Shown: positions 46,058 to 55,662 of the stretch, one piece after another
Position numbering within the stretch: position 1 is the first letter of the stretch
Layout: every line of letters starts with the position of its first letter
DNA from: Frankineae bacterium MT45
Lineage (GTDB): Bacteria; Actinomycetota; Actinomycetes; Mycobacteriales; Jatrophihabitantaceae
Length of the DNA: 64,000 nucleotides
Direction: 5' to 3'
Assembly: GCA_900100325.1 (NCBI GenBank)
Contig: LT629697.1
Location: 2,849,423 to 2,913,422, forward strand
Notes under the pieces: generated by a model
What the model was told of the DNA's origin: nothing
The model's database searches: none
The model's input: only the letters and a program-made list of their open reading frames with translations
Program-made: the position numbers and the translations under genes

Positions 46058-46798
46058 CTAGAGCTGCGGAATGCTGTCGGCGGTGACGTTTCGCTCGACC
46101 AGCACGCGCCAAGCCGCTTCGGCCGCTGACTGCTCGGCCTCTTTCTTGTTGCGACCCTGGCAGGCGTCGAAGAGCTCGCCCTGCACACTCGCCTGTGCGG
46201 TGAAGGTCTTCAGGTGATCGGGGCCGGAGGATGAGATCACGTACTCGGGCACGCCCAGGGACAGCTGAGCCGTGAGCTCCTGCAGGCTCGTCTTCCAGTC
46301 GAGACCGGCGCCGTGATGTGCGGCCTCATTGACGATCTGATCGAAGAGCATGTGGATGACGCGCTCGGCCTCACTCAGGCCGTGCTCGAGGTAGATCGCC
46401 CCGAGAATGGCCTCCAGGGTGTCGGCCAGGATGCTCGTCTTGTCGCGTCCGCCGGTGGCCTCCTCGCCCCGCCCCAGCCGCACGAAGGAGCCGAGTCCCT
46501 GATCGCCGATGCCGCGGGCTACACCGGCCAGCGCGCGCATATTCACCACGGACGAGCGCAGCTTGGCCAGCTTCCCCTCCGGAAGATCGGGATGGGTGCG
46601 GTACAGCGTCTCGGTGATGACCACGCCGAGAACCGAGTCGCCGAGGAACTCGAGGCGCTCGTTGTGCGGCAGCGCGCCGTTCTCGTACGAGTACGAGCGG
46701 TGGGTCAGGGCGCGACGAAGCAGCTCGGGGTCCAAAGTCACCCCGAGCTCCGCCGCCAGTTCGGACTGGTCGACCGGCTCAGATCCCGTGACGCCCAT
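46058..46798 (-). CDS. rnc: Ribonuclease III
   Basis: A 246-aa double-strand RNA nuclease. The signature [16 protein letters not shown] holds the metal-binding acids; [15 protein letters not shown] provides the second acid pair. A double-strand RNA-binding domain (about 165-235) ends the protein with [16 protein letters not shown]. The ATG at 46798 lies 14 bases after the rpmF stop; the longer frame to 46861 would overlap rpmF and is rejected. Confidence 0.96.
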   Translation of the reverse strand: MGVTGSEPVDQSELAAELGVTLDPELLRRALTHRSYSYENGALPHNERLEFLGDSVLGVVITETLYRTHPDLPEGKLAKLRSSVVNMRALAGVARGIGDQGLGSFVRLGRGEEATGGRDKTSILADTLEAILGAIYLEHGLSEAERVIHMLFDQIVNEAAHHGAGLDWKTSLQELTAQLSLGVPEYVISSSGPDHLKTFTAQASVQGELFDACQGRNKKEAEQSAAEAAWRVLVERNVTADSIPQL

Positions 46799-46812
46799 AT
46801 ACCGAATAGGCC

Positions 46813-46992
46813 TTAAACCGCGAGAACCTGGCGCCCGTCGTACTGGCCACAGTTGGCGCAAGCGGTGTGCGGGAGCTTCTGCTCACCACACGCACGGTTC
46901 GGGCACGTCACCAGCGTCACGGCAGAGGTCTTCCACTGCGAACGCCGGGCACGGGTGTTGCTGCGCGACATTTTGCGCTTGGGTACGGCCAC
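46813..46992 (-). CDS. rpmF: 50S ribosomal protein L32
   Basis: A 59-aa ribosomal protein beginning (M)[21 protein letters not shown] zinc ribbon is visible with CPNRACGEQ and ACANCGQY, so this is the cysteine-containing (zinc) form. The GTG start at 46992 has AGGAGT seven bases upstream. The gene lies between the DUF177 gene and rnc, the common bacterial order. Confidence 0.96.
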   Translation of the reverse strand: MAVPKRKMSRSNTRARRSQWKTSAVTLVTCPNRACGEQKLPHTACANCGQYDGRQVLAV

Positions 46993-47073
46993 GTCGATAC
47001 TCCTGATTCGTTTTGCACGGGTGGCGCGCCGCTCGATCTACTCGATCGCATCGAGTACATCCGGCCGGCGTGC

Positions 47074-47691
47074 CTACTGCTGGTGGTCCGACTCCGGTTG
47101 AGCTGGAGCCGAAGCGTCTTGCGACGAACTCTCCTCGGTGGCGAAGGCAGCAAGTGCCGCCCACCGCGGATCGACCGTTTCGTGTGTGTGATCAGCCGGT
47201 AGATCATCCAGGGCCACCCCACAGGTGGGGCAGAGCCCGGCACAATCTGGCCGGCAGAGCGGGGTCATGGGCAGGCCCAGAACCACCACGTCACGCACTA
47301 CCGGCTCGAGGTCGAGAAGATCGTCGACGACCCGGTAGACCTCGTCTTCCTCGCTGGTGTCGTCCGTGGTGCTCTCCGGATAGGCGAACATCTCACAGAT
47401 CTCAACGGCGAGCTCGTCGTCGATCGCCTCCAGGCAGCGCCCACACTCGCCCTGTATCGGGGCGGACACCGTGCCCGTGATGAGCACACCTTCGGTGACC
47501 GACTGCATCTGCAGGTCGAGGGTAAGAATTGCACCTTCAGCGACCCCGACGAGGTCCAAGGCCAGCCCCGCAGGCGCGGGAACACGACGCTGAAGCGGGA
47601 GCATGGCCCCGGGGCGCCGGCCAAGATCTCGGGTATCGAGAACCAGCGGTGCGCGGGGGTCTAAGTGCTTCTGTGTCGTTTTCTCAGGCAT
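47074..47691 (-). CDS. DUF177 (YceD) protein linked to rpmF
   Basis: A 205-aa protein of the YceD/DUF177 family. Four cysteines in two pairs (ECGRCLEAI, then RPDCAGLCPTCGVAL) suggest a metal site. The N-terminal LVLDTRDLGRRPG and the central TGTVSAPIQGECGRC are family features. The C-terminal tail is Ser/Gln/Glu-rich. The usual place immediately upstream of rpmF is kept. In other bacteria and plants the family is tied to 23S rRNA accumulation; that role here is by homology. Confidence 0.9.
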   Translation of the reverse strand: MPEKTTQKHLDPRAPLVLDTRDLGRRPGAMLPLQRRVPAPAGLALDLVGVAEGAILTLDLQMQSVTEGVLITGTVSAPIQGECGRCLEAIDDELAVEICEMFAYPESTTDDTSEEDEVYRVVDDLLDLEPVVRDVVVLGLPMTPLCRPDCAGLCPTCGVALDDLPADHTHETVDPRWAALAAFATEESSSQDASAPAQPESDHQQ

Positions 47692-47772
47692 GCGTTTACT
47701 GGCCCGGTCGAATTGAGGCCGAGAGTCAGCTTAACCCACCACGGACGCTGGCTGCTAATCGACCACCCGCGA

Positions 47773-48618
47773 CTAGGACTCGGGCGACCGCTCGGCCGAT
47801 CCCGGTGCCTCGCTGGCCGATTCGTCAGCCTTCGAGTTCGAGGTCGACTGCGCTGCGGCCGGGTCGGCCCCCTCGTCATTCGAGCCGGTGTCTGTCGCCG
47901 TCGCGGACGGCGGCGCGGCTGCGCCATCGGGCTGCTGTGGCTCGGGGACGGGTTCGCTCCGGCGGGCGGCCAGAGCTCGGCGTCCCTGCTCAGCGGTAAC
48001 GGCAGACTTGCGGAGCACCTCGATGAGCTCGACCAGGGTGCGGTCGGCGTAGTTGTCGCTCTCCTGCCGCAGGCTGCGGGCCGCCCGTTCCGCGTCGCTG
48101 CGAATATCCGAGGCCTCCACCTGCGCCTGCCGGCGGGTCGCCTTGGCCGTCGCCACGGTCTCGGCCCGCAGTCGCTCGGCCTCCTCGGCTGCGGCGTGAT
48201 GCACCGACGTGGCCGAGACGAGCCGGCCGTGCTCGGCCCGACCGCTCTCCACCAGTTCGTGCGCCTGCTGCTGGGCGATGCTGAGCAGCTGCTCGGCCTG
48301 TGCCCGTGCCTGCGCCACGATCTCCTCGGCCGTCCGATCGGCGGCCTCGCGGCTGTCGCGGAGCAACTGCTCGCTCTGGCTGCGCGACTGCTCCTCGGTC
48401 TCAGCGGCGGCGCGGAGCAGATCCTCACGCTGGGCCATCACCCGCCGCGCCTCGGCCATCTCCGGCGGCATCACGTCGCGCAGATCGTCGAGGATGTCCA
48501 GGACGTGCTCCCGTCCGATCACGCACGAGGAGGACATCGGCAGGGCCCGAGCGGTCTCGACGATCTCGACCAGCTCGGTGAGCAGCTCGTCCGCTCGCCG
48601 CAGCGCTTGATCACTCAT
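47773..48618 (-). CDS. DivIVA-like coiled-coil protein (Rv2927c type)
   Basis: A 281-aa protein that is mostly coiled coil from about 35 to 215, rich in Ala, Glu, Gln and Arg, with a short conserved head (LRRADELLTELVEIVETARA and CVIGREHVLDILDDLR) and a disordered Ala/Pro/Ser tail. The pattern resembles actinobacterial DivIVA-domain or F0 subunit-b-like proteins that act at the cell envelope or septum. The ATG at 48618 follows coaD by seven bases and begins the conserved head. Exact function unknown. Confidence 0.8.
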   Translation of the reverse strand: MSDQALRRADELLTELVEIVETARALPMSSSCVIGREHVLDILDDLRDVMPPEMAEARRVMAQREDLLRAAAETEEQSRSQSEQLLRDSREAADRTAEEIVAQARAQAEQLLSIAQQQAHELVESGRAEHGRLVSATSVHHAAAEEAERLRAETVATAKATRRQAQVEASDIRSDAERAARSLRQESDNYADRTLVELIEVLRKSAVTAEQGRRALAARRSEPVPEPQQPDGAAAPPSATATDTGSNDEGADPAAAQSTSNSKADESASEAPGSAERSPES

Positions 48619-48625
48619 CGCCGGC

Positions 48626-49126
48626 TCACTGGTGATGCTTCGCTCGTTCGGCCAGCCGTCGCAGCACATGGGGCGGCACGAGGGCACTGACGTCCCCGCT
48701 CCAGTTCGCGATCTCCTTGACCAGGCTCGAGGCCAGGAAGCTGTATTCCGGGTTGGTGGGCATGAAGAGAGTGTCGACGCCGGCCATGTTGCGATTCATC
48801 TGAGCCATCTGAAGCTCGTAGTCGAAGTCGCTGACGGCGCGCAGGCCCTTCACGATCACCGGGATGTCGTTGGCCCGGCAGTAGTCCACGACCAGGCCCT
48901 GGAATGCCTCGATCCGGACGTTCGGATAGGGCAGCGTCGCCTCAGTCAGCATGTCGATGCGCTCTTCGACCGAGAACATCGAGGACTTCGACTGATTGAC
49001 GAAGACAGCGACGACCAACTCGTCATAGAGAGCGGCTGATCGGCCGATGATGTCCAGGTGACCGTTGGTCACGGGGTCGAAGGACCCGGGACAGATTGCG
49101 CGTCGAACCAAGGCTGCTTCACTCAT
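48626..49126 (-). CDS. coaD: Phosphopantetheine adenylyltransferase
   Basis: A 166-aa enzyme making dephospho-CoA. The nucleotidyltransferase motif CPGSFDPVTNGHLDII and the ISSTxxR-equivalent SSLVKEIANWSGDVS are present; length is standard. The ATG at 49126 overlaps the rsmD stop (ATGA). With coaE in the same window, both last steps of CoA synthesis are covered, though in separate operons. Confidence 0.96.
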   Translation of the reverse strand: MSEAALVRRAICPGSFDPVTNGHLDIIGRSAALYDELVVAVFVNQSKSSMFSVEERIDMLTEATLPYPNVRIEAFQGLVVDYCRANDIPVIVKGLRAVSDFDYELQMAQMNRNMAGVDTLFMPTNPEYSFLASSLVKEIANWSGDVSALVPPHVLRRLAERAKHHQ

Positions 49127-49701
49127 CGCTGCTGACCGTACCAAAGGGCCGCCTCGCCATAGCGCTTCTGCTTGAGCTCCTCAAGTTCCGCCGGCCACAG
49201 CATCGCCGGGCCGCGAGCCGAGCGCTCGATCACCACGACCGCGTCCGGGCTCAACCACCCCGGGCTCACCAGCGCCCGCAGCACCGGATCGAGCTCCTCT
49301 TGGGTCATCGCGTACGGCGGGTCGGCGACCACGAGGTCAAAGCCGGAGCGCGGCTGCTGGGCCGGACCCGGCGCCACCGAGGTGCTCAGATACAGCTCCA
49401 CCGGTTGCTCAACGACGACACCGCCGGGGAGGCCGACGGTCGTCACGTTCTTTCGGAGCACCTGCGCGGCGGTACGCCCCCGCTCGACCATCGTGGCCTG
49501 CTCGGCGCCCCGCGACAGTGCCTCCAGTCCGATGGCTCCGCTTCCCGCGTAGAGGTCCAGAACGCGCAGCCCGTCGAAGTCCAGCAGCGTCTGCAGCGTG
49601 TTGAAGAGCCCCTCCCGCGCCCGGTCCGAGGTAGGTCGGGTGCCGCTGGCGACGACTTCGAGTCGCCGGCCGCGAGCGAGGCCGGCGATGATCCTCGTCA
49701 T
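49123..49701 (-). CDS. rsmD: 16S rRNA m2G966 methyltransferase RsmD
   Basis: A 192-aa methyltransferase modifying guanine 966 of 16S rRNA. It starts [16 protein letters not shown], has the SAM motif VLDLYAGSGAIGLEALSRGA and the catalytic DPPY in LVVADPPYAMTQEEL. It overlaps recG and coaD by four bases each. Confidence 0.95.
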   Translation of the reverse strand: MTRIIAGLARGRRLEVVASGTRPTSDRAREGLFNTLQTLLDFDGLRVLDLYAGSGAIGLEALSRGAEQATMVERGRTAAQVLRKNVTTVGLPGGVVVEQPVELYLSTSVAPGPAQQPRSGFDLVVADPPYAMTQEELDPVLRALVSPGWLSPDAVVVIERSARGPAMLWPAELEELKQKRYGEAALWYGQQR

Positions 49702-51902
49702 GCCTTCTCCAGGAAGTCGACCTGGCTCTGGTCGACGAGCGAGGTCAACCAGGCCGCCAGTTGCGGGTGCTTGGTCAGCCGGTGGTCACCGACGACCAGA
49801 TCGTTGGCCACCTGGCGCGCCTCGGCGATGATCTCGGCGTCACGCAGCAGCGACAGGAGCTTCAGCTGTGAACGCCGTCCGGACTGGCTCGACCCGAGCA
49901 CGTCCCCCTCACGTCGCTGCTCAAGGTCCAGCTGGGCCAGCTCGAAGCCGTCCGAGGTCGCGGCCACTGCGTCCAGGCGCTCCCGCGACGGTGACCCCTC
50001 CGGCGCCTCGGTGACGAGGAGGCAGACGCCCGGGGCCTGGCCACGTCCGATACGTCCGCGGAGCTGATGCAGTTGCGAGACGCCGAAGCGCTCGGCATCG
50101 AGCACCGCCATCACCGTGGCGTTCGGGACATCCACACCGACCTCGACGACGGTCGTGGAGACCAGCACGTCGAGATCTCCGGCCGAGAACGCCGACATGA
50201 CCCGGTCCTTCTCCTCGGCCGGAAGCCGCCCATGCAGCAATCCGAGGCGAAGGCCGGCCAGTGGACCTTCGGCCAGCAGCCTGATCACTTCGGTTGCGGC
50301 CAGCGGCGGTCGGCGACTCGGCTCGCTCTCCTCCGGCGGCTCATCGTCGGGATCCACATCCGACTCCGGCTCACCGTCGCCGATCCGCGGGCAGACGATG
50401 AAGGCCTGGTGGCCGCCCGCAACCTCCTCGATGATTCGCTGCCAGACCCGAGCCAGCCAGGCCGGATGCTCGCGCACTCCCACCACCGATGTAGCGATCG
50501 GCGAGCGCCCCTTCGGCAGTTCGGAGAGCACCGAAGTCTCGAGATCACCGAAGACGGTCATCGCCACGGTGCGCGGGATCGGGGTCGCCGTCATCACCAG
50601 CAGGTGGGGCGGGCGCTCGGCCTTGCCCCGCAAGGCGTCCCGCTGCTCCACGCCGAAGCGGTGCTGCTCGTCGACTACGACCAGGCCGAGTTCGGCGAAC
50701 GAGACGTGCTCCTGGATCAGCGCGTGCGTTCCGACGACGATCCCGGCCGCTCCCCCGGCCACCTCCAGCAGCGCGGCCCGGCGCGCCCTGGTCGAGAGGG
50801 AACCGGTGAGGAGCGCGACCCGGGTGGCGTTTTCGCTGCCGCCCAGCTGTCCGCCCTGGGCCAGCTCGCCGAGCATCATTTCGATGGAGCGGGCATGCTG
50901 CGTGGCGAGTACCTCGGTCGGGGCCAGCAGCGCCGCCTGCCCGCCGGCGTCCACGACCTGCAGCATGGCGCGCAGAGCGACGATCGTCTTCCCCGACCCG
51001 ACCTCACCCTGCAGTAGCCGCTGCATCCCCTGCTTCGAGGCCAGTTCCTCAGCGAGCAACTCCCCCACCTCGCGCTGTCCAGCGGTGAGTTCGAAGGGCA
51101 GGCGCTGGTCGAACGCCGCCAGCAGGCCGCCATCCTTGAACGGACGGGCGGTGGCCGGATTGGCCCGCGAGATCATCCGCCGCTGGGCCAGGGCGAGCTG
51201 CACGCCGAGCGCCTCGTCCCACTTGAGCCGTCGCTTGGCCGCCCCCCACTCCGCCCAGTCCTTCGGGCGGTGCATCTGCCGTAGCGCTGAATCCAGGCCA
51301 AGGAGACGCTGTCCGGCGAGCAACTGCTCGGGTAGCGGGTCAGGCAGCGGATCCAGCATCGCGAGCACCGTGTCGATGGTCTTGGCGATGGTCCAGGTCC
51401 GCAGCTTCGCGGTGGCCGGGTAGATGGGCAGCACGGTGTTGGCGAAGTCGTCGACCTGGAAATCGTCGAGGCCGCCACCGACGAGCAGCTGAAACTCTGG
51501 GTTCACCAGCTGTCGCTTATTCCGAAACTCACCCACTTTTCCGGCGAAGAGCGCCCGGGTACCGACGGTGAGGTCACGCACCTTCCAGCCCGCGTTGAAG
51601 AAGGTCAGGGCAAGCGTGCCCCGCCCGTCACCGACGACCACCTCAGTGCGCTCCAACCTTCGGTTTCCGCTGGACTTGCGACTGAAGTTGGAGAAGTTCT
51701 GAATGCTGCGCACCTCGGCGAGCACCGTCACATCGTCGTCCACCCGGAGCGATGCGAGGTCGGTGAGTTCACCCCGTTCGGCCAGTCGGCGCGGATAGTG
51801 GCGCAGCAGATCGGCGACGGTCTCGATGTGCAGGCTGGTGCTGAAGAGTTTCGCAGTGCGGTCCCCGACGACCTCGACCAGCGGTGTCGTCATCTTCGCC
51901 AT
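49698..51902 (-). CDS. recG: ATP-dependent DNA helicase RecG
   Basis: A 734-aa branched-DNA helicase that regresses stalled forks. The N-terminal wedge/OB domain (about 50-150) precedes the helicase core with Walker A LLQGEVGSGKTIVALRAML, DEQH box LGLVVVDEQHRFGVEQR, TATPIPRT and the motif VI region QLRGRIGRGQAPG. It follows the DAK2 gene by three bases and overlaps rsmD, as in M. tuberculosis. Confidence 0.96.
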   Translation of the reverse strand: MAKMTTPLVEVVGDRTAKLFSTSLHIETVADLLRHYPRRLAERGELTDLASLRVDDDVTVLAEVRSIQNFSNFSRKSSGNRRLERTEVVVGDGRGTLALTFFNAGWKVRDLTVGTRALFAGKVGEFRNKRQLVNPEFQLLVGGGLDDFQVDDFANTVLPIYPATAKLRTWTIAKTIDTVLAMLDPLPDPLPEQLLAGQRLLGLDSALRQMHRPKDWAEWGAAKRRLKWDEALGVQLALAQRRMISRANPATARPFKDGGLLAAFDQRLPFELTAGQREVGELLAEELASKQGMQRLLQGEVGSGKTIVALRAMLQVVDAGGQAALLAPTEVLATQHARSIEMMLGELAQGGQLGGSENATRVALLTGSLSTRARRAALLEVAGGAAGIVVGTHALIQEHVSFAELGLVVVDEQHRFGVEQRDALRGKAERPPHLLVMTATPIPRTVAMTVFGDLETSVLSELPKGRSPIATSVVGVREHPAWLARVWQRIIEEVAGGHQAFIVCPRIGDGEPESDVDPDDEPPEESEPSRRPPLAATEVIRLLAEGPLAGLRLGLLHGRLPAEEKDRVMSAFSAGDLDVLVSTTVVEVGVDVPNATVMAVLDAERFGVSQLHQLRGRIGRGQAPGVCLLVTEAPEGSPSRERLDAVAATSDGFELAQLDLEQRREGDVLGSSQSGRRSQLKLLSLLRDAEIIAEARQVANDLVVGDHRLTKHPQLAAWLTSLVDQSQVDFLEKA

Positions 51903-51905
51903 CGC

Positions 51906-53600
51906 CTACTCCGCCCCGATCAGCAGCGGGTAGTGCGGCTGACCGCCGTCGAAGACCGCCACCTCGACCAGTGGAGCCGACGCGGCGAGACGGGTCACCA
52001 GCGCTTGGACGTCATCGTCGACCGCATCCCGGCCGACCACGATCGTGATGAGCTCAGCGCCGATGCCGACCAATCGGTCGGCGACGATCCCGGCGACCTC
52101 ACCGACCGCTGCCCCGATGACCACCACCTCACCGTCGATGAGACCGAGTATGTCGCCCGGTTGGCACTGCCCGACCGAGGTGAGCGACTCTCGTTGCGCG
52201 ACGGTCACTTCGGCCCAGCGGGTTGCCGCTGCGGCCTCGGCCATCGCCACGACGTTGTCGTCGAAACGCCGCTGCGGGTCGTGCACGGCGACGGCGGCGA
52301 GCCCCTGCACCGGCGACTTCGTCGGCACCACGCTCACCTCGATGCCTTCGGCGCGCGCCTCGTGGGCCGCAGCCTCGGCCACCCCGGCGATCTGGGAGGC
52401 ATTCGGTAGCAGCACGACGTGGGCTGCGGTGCTGCCCCGGACCGCAGCCAGCACCTCAGCTGTCGAGGGGTTGTGAGACGGTCCACCCTCGACGACGACA
52501 ACCCCCTCCGCAGTGAAGAGGTGGGCCAGGCCCTCACCCGGGGCGACCGCGACGATGGCGGTGACGCTGCCGCCGTGCGGACGCGCCGGGGCACTCACCG
52601 GTGGCCCCACGGTCAGAGACGGGCCGGCGGCCTCCCCCGGCGCCTGAGCCGGGCCCTCAAGTGCCGATCGAGTGGTCGCGTCCGCAAAGCGGGTCACGGT
52701 GATGCGATAGGGCCGCCCGGCCTGAATTCCGGCCTCCATCGCGGCACCGACGTCATTCACGTGGACGTGCACGTTCCAGACCCCGTCGCCGGTTCCGACG
52801 ACCACCAGCGAATCCCCGAGTTGGGCGAGGTCGCCGCGCAGCAGCGTCACCTGCGCGTCGCCGGCCTCGAGGAGGTACTGCACTTCATAGGCGAACTCGT
52901 CGCTGCCGATCTCGCGTTCGGCACTCAGCGCCTCCAGCGAACGGGCCAGCCGGGGCTGCGGCTGCGCCGCTGAAATCGGTGCGCCGGTGACCACGGCGAC
53001 GAGCGCGTCGATGAGCAGCACCAGCCCACGCCCGCCAGCGTCCACCACGCCGGCCCGAGCCAGCGCCGGCAACTGCTCCGGAGTACGGGCCAGCGCGTCC
53101 GCGGCCGCGCCGGCAGCGGCCCGCACCACGTCGGCCAGCGCACCGGAGTGCAGCCGGACCGCTTGGGCCGCATCGGCGGCGGCTCGCACCACGGAGAGGA
53201 TCGTCCCCTCGATCGGCTGATTCACCGACTCATAGGCTCGTTCGGCCGCGTTGCGCAGTGCGTGCTGGAGTGAGGCCGCCCCGAACTCCTCCACGGGCGG
53301 GGTTCGATCGTCCTCGGCCAGCCCACGCAGGATCTGGGAGAGGATGACGCCGGAGTTCCCCCGCGCGCCGAGTACCGCTCCGCGGGCCATCGCCTGCAGC
53401 GCCGCCGATGCGCTCACCGACGCGTCCAGGGCCAGGGCGTCGGCCGCCGCCCGGACGGTCAAGGCCAGGTTGGTACCGGTGTCGCCGTCGGGCACCGGGA
53501 AGACGTTGAGGTCGTCGATCTCCTGGCGGTGCTCCTCCAGCACGGCGGCAGCGGCGACACTCCACTGACGAATCGCCGGGGCGTCCAGTCGGTCGAGCAT
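51906..53600 (-). CDS. DAK2-domain protein (YloV/FakA-like kinase)
   Basis: A 564-aa protein. The N-terminal DhaL-type nucleotide domain has LNVFPVPDGDTGTNLALTV and ILSQILRGLAE with GARGNSGV, which binds ATP. A middle domain (about 200-330) and the C-terminal DegV-partner-like domain follow (GEVVVIGAAVGEVAGIVADR). In Firmicutes the homologue FakA phosphorylates fatty acids; in actinobacteria the role is not established. ATG at 53600 is chosen because AGGGA lies close upstream and the next upstream ATG has none; the frame stays open to 53762. Confidence 0.88.
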   Translation of the reverse strand: MLDRLDAPAIRQWSVAAAAVLEEHRQEIDDLNVFPVPDGDTGTNLALTVRAAADALALDASVSASAALQAMARGAVLGARGNSGVILSQILRGLAEDDRTPPVEEFGAASLQHALRNAAERAYESVNQPIEGTILSVVRAAADAAQAVRLHSGALADVVRAAAGAAADALARTPEQLPALARAGVVDAGGRGLVLLIDALVAVVTGAPISAAQPQPRLARSLEALSAEREIGSDEFAYEVQYLLEAGDAQVTLLRGDLAQLGDSLVVVGTGDGVWNVHVHVNDVGAAMEAGIQAGRPYRITVTRFADATTRSALEGPAQAPGEAAGPSLTVGPPVSAPARPHGGSVTAIVAVAPGEGLAHLFTAEGVVVVEGGPSHNPSTAEVLAAVRGSTAAHVVLLPNASQIAGVAEAAAHEARAEGIEVSVVPTKSPVQGLAAVAVHDPQRRFDDNVVAMAEAAAATRWAEVTVAQRESLTSVGQCQPGDILGLIDGEVVVIGAAVGEVAGIVADRLVGIGAELITIVVGRDAVDDDVQALVTRLAASAPLVEVAVFDGGQPHYPLLIGAE

Positions 53601-53809
53601 CTGTCCCTGCCTGTCCATTGGGCCATCAGTCGGTCTGCCGCGCAGCGTTCTCGTCGGTGTCTTGGTCAGCAAACGATACTTGGCGTCACCGACGGTAACG
53701 GTTGACGCGACCGTCCGATTTTTCGCGGCGAGGTGCGGCGTACGCCACATTGCTTGCTTCATCCGCTTCGTCGTTACACCGGCGTCGGGCGGCTTGATCC
53801 GGGTGCGGT

Positions 53810-53838
53810 TTGGCGGTGCCCGGCTGACCCGCTAGACT
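53810..53838 (+). promoter_or_regulatory. Candidate sigma-70 promoter of rpmB
   Basis: TTGGCG (53810-53815) and TAGACT (53833-53838) are spaced by 17 bases on the plus strand, about 130 bases before the rpmB start. Each hexamer matches four of six consensus bases. The long leader that follows shows no obvious structure. Confidence 0.45.
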
Positions 53839-53970
53839 CGACCCTCGGACTTCTACTGTTTTCCGCTGTGATCGATTCGGATCGACATCGGCCGCATCAG
53901 AAGGCCGATTTCTGCGCGTCGAGCTAGCGTGGGTTCGAGCGTCAAATCCAAGTTCTAGAAGGAGGCCATT

Positions 53971-54162
53971 GTGGCCAGCGTCTGCGATGTCTGCGGCAAG
54001 GGGCCCGGCTTCGGCATGTCCGTTTCGCACTCCCACCGCCGTACCCACCGTCGGTGGAACCCGAACGTGCAGACCGTGCGCGCCGTGGTTGCCCCCGGTA
54101 CCCGTAAGCGGCTCACCGTGTGCACGTCCTGCCTGAAGGCCGGCAAAGTCACCCGCGGCTAG
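53971..54162 (+). CDS. rpmB: 50S ribosomal protein L28
   Basis: A 63-aa ribosomal protein. The GTG start has AGAAGGAGG six bases upstream. The N-terminal zinc half CDVCGKGPGFG, SHRRTHRRWNPNVQ and a second CTSCLKAGK give the four-cysteine zinc form. It runs opposite to its neighbours, diverging from the recG operon, and ends in two hairpins. Confidence 0.97.
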   Translation: MASVCDVCGKGPGFGMSVSHSHRRTHRRWNPNVQTVRAVVAPGTRKRLTVCTSCLKAGKVTRG

Positions 54163-54170
54163 TTCCGCGC

Positions 54171-54190
54171 CGGCTGGAGTACTCCAGCCG
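54171..54190. other. Perfect 20-bp palindrome after rpmB
   Basis: cggctggagt/actccagccg is a perfect inverted repeat starting eight bases after the rpmB stop. It has no T-run of its own and precedes a stronger terminator hairpin. It may stabilise the mRNA 3' end. Confidence 0.55.
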
Positions 54191-54199
54191 AGCAGGAAG

Positions 54200-54238
54200 A
54201 TAGGTCCATCCCGATTCGGGTTGGGCCTATTTTTTTTG
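54200..54238 (+). terminator. Intrinsic terminator of rpmB
   Basis: A 15-bp stem (54200-54214 with 54216-54230; one G-U pair and one mismatch) is followed by eight Ts (54230-54237). This is a textbook terminator for rpmB and keeps its transcript from running into the opposing GNAT gene. Confidence 0.85.
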
Positions 54239-54242
54239 CCCG

Positions 54243-54743
54243 CTAGTCGATCGTTTTGCCGTAGAAGTGGGCCCCGGCGTGATTCGCGTAGTAGCCGAAG
54301 CCGGGAATCTCCCGGTAGCCCGAACTGAGATACAGCGCTATCGCCTCGGGTTGCTCCACGCCAGTGTTCAGTACGAGTTCACTGACCCCGGCCGCGCCTG
54401 CCGCCTGCTCCAGCGCAGCCAGCATCAGCCGGGAGAGGCCGCGCCGCTGCATTCGCTCGGCGACGTACATGCGTTTGATCTCGGCCGTCTGCTCGTCAAG
54501 GCGCCGCCAACCACCGGAGGCGACCGCATCCTCACCGACGAAGCCGACCAGGAAGAGCCCGTTCGGGGGCGAGAACTCGGCTGGATCCACGACGGCCTGA
54601 TCCGGCGAACCGTAGCGCTGGACGAAGATCTGCTGCAGCTGCGCCACCAACTCGGTGACCACCGGATCGTCATAACGGCGTACCTCGATGCGGAGCTCCG
54701 GCTGGGGTGCGCTCAGCATGACCGGGTCATCGGAAGTGCTCAT
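54243..54743 (-). CDS. GNAT family N-acetyltransferase
   Basis: A 166-aa acetyltransferase. Motif A is IKRMYVAERMQRRGLSRLML and the later SELVLNTGVEQPEAIALYLS leads to GYREIPGFGYYAN, common in GNATs of the small-molecule type. It overlaps the thiL 3' end by 17 bases, with an internal ATG at 54719 as an alternative start, and is probably co-transcribed with thiL. Substrate unknown. Confidence 0.88.
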   Translation of the reverse strand: MSTSDDPVMLSAPQPELRIEVRRYDDPVVTELVAQLQQIFVQRYGSPDQAVVDPAEFSPPNGLFLVGFVGEDAVASGGWRRLDEQTAEIKRMYVAERMQRRGLSRLMLAALEQAAGAAGVSELVLNTGVEQPEAIALYLSSGYREIPGFGYYANHAGAHFYGKTID

Positions 54744-55662
54744 GTCCGGTCTCCTCCCAGCGCCGGGAGTCGACCCGGACGCCCTCGCCTTCGACGACCG
54801 CCCCGATCACGCTCCACTCCGGTCCGAGTTCCACGTCGCGCCCGAAGGTCGCCACCAGCGCGTAGTCGTCCCCGCCGGTGAGCACCCAGACGAGCGGATC
54901 GACGTTCAGCGCCGAGCCCACGTCGGCCAGCTTCCGCGGCACCGGAATGCTGGCGCCGACGAGATTGATCCGGACCCCGCTGGCCTTCGCGATGTTTCCG
55001 AGGTCGGCGATGAGCCCATCGCTCACATCGGTCATCGCGCTCGCGCCCAGTTCGGCGGCGAGCGGGCCCTGCGCATAGGGCGGGTCGGGGCGGCGGTGGG
55101 CGTTCACAACCTGGACCGGGGATCGGAACCCGCGGCTGAGCACCGAGAATCCGGCGGCGGCCCAGCCGAGCTGCCCGCAGAATGCGACGACATCACCGAC
55201 CCGCGCTCCGGAGAGAAGCACCGGTGCCCGCCCCTGCAGATCTCCGAGGGCGGTGATTCCGAGAGTGATGACGTCGCTGGCCACCACATCCCCACCGACG
55301 ATCGCGGCTCCCGCCCCGCCGGACTCCTCGCGCAGCCCGGCCATGAAGTCATCGACCCAGCTCAACGGCAGATCGGCCGGTGCGGCGAAGGCGACCACCA
55401 GCGCGGTTGGGACGGCGCCCATCGCTGCGATGTCGGCAAAGTTCTTGGCCGCAGCCTTGTGCCCGATGTCGTTCGCGGTGGACCAATCACGGCGGAAGTG
55501 CCTGTTCTCGACGAGCATGTCGGTGCTGACCACGACCCGGCCGTCGGCTGCGGCGACGACGGCCGCGTCGTCGCCCGGCCCGATCAGGGTGGTGTCGGTC
55601 GGCGTCAGATCGGCCGTCACGCGGGCGATGAGGCCGAACTCACCGATGTCGGAGATGGTGAT
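54727..55662 (-). CDS. thiL: Thiamine-monophosphate kinase, apparently starting at ATC
   Basis: A 311-aa kinase making thiamine pyrophosphate. IGPGDDAAVV, VSTDMLVENRHFRRDW, the KNFADIAAMGAVPTAL helix and GASAMTDVSDGLIADL are family motifs for metal and ATP. The family N-terminus GEFGLIARV is encoded, but it lies upstream of the first normal start (GTG at 55620). No ATG, GTG, TTG or CTG occurs in frame further upstream. The best candidate is the ATC at 55662, eight bases after AGAGGA, giving TISDIGEFGLIARV. A GTG start would remove the conserved motif (297 aa). See findings. Confidence 0.88.
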   Translation of the reverse strand: MTISDIGEFGLIARVTADLTPTDTTLIGPGDDAAVVAAADGRVVVSTDMLVENRHFRRDWSTANDIGHKAAAKNFADIAAMGAVPTALVVAFAAPADLPLSWVDDFMAGLREESGGAGAAIVGGDVVASDVITLGITALGDLQGRAPVLLSGARVGDVVAFCGQLGWAAAGFSVLSRGFRSPVQVVNAHRRPDPPYAQGPLAAELGASAMTDVSDGLIADLGNIAKASGVRINLVGASIPVPRKLADVGSALNVDPLVWVLTGGDDYALVATFGRDVELGPEWSVIGAVVEGEGVRVDSRRWEETGHEHFR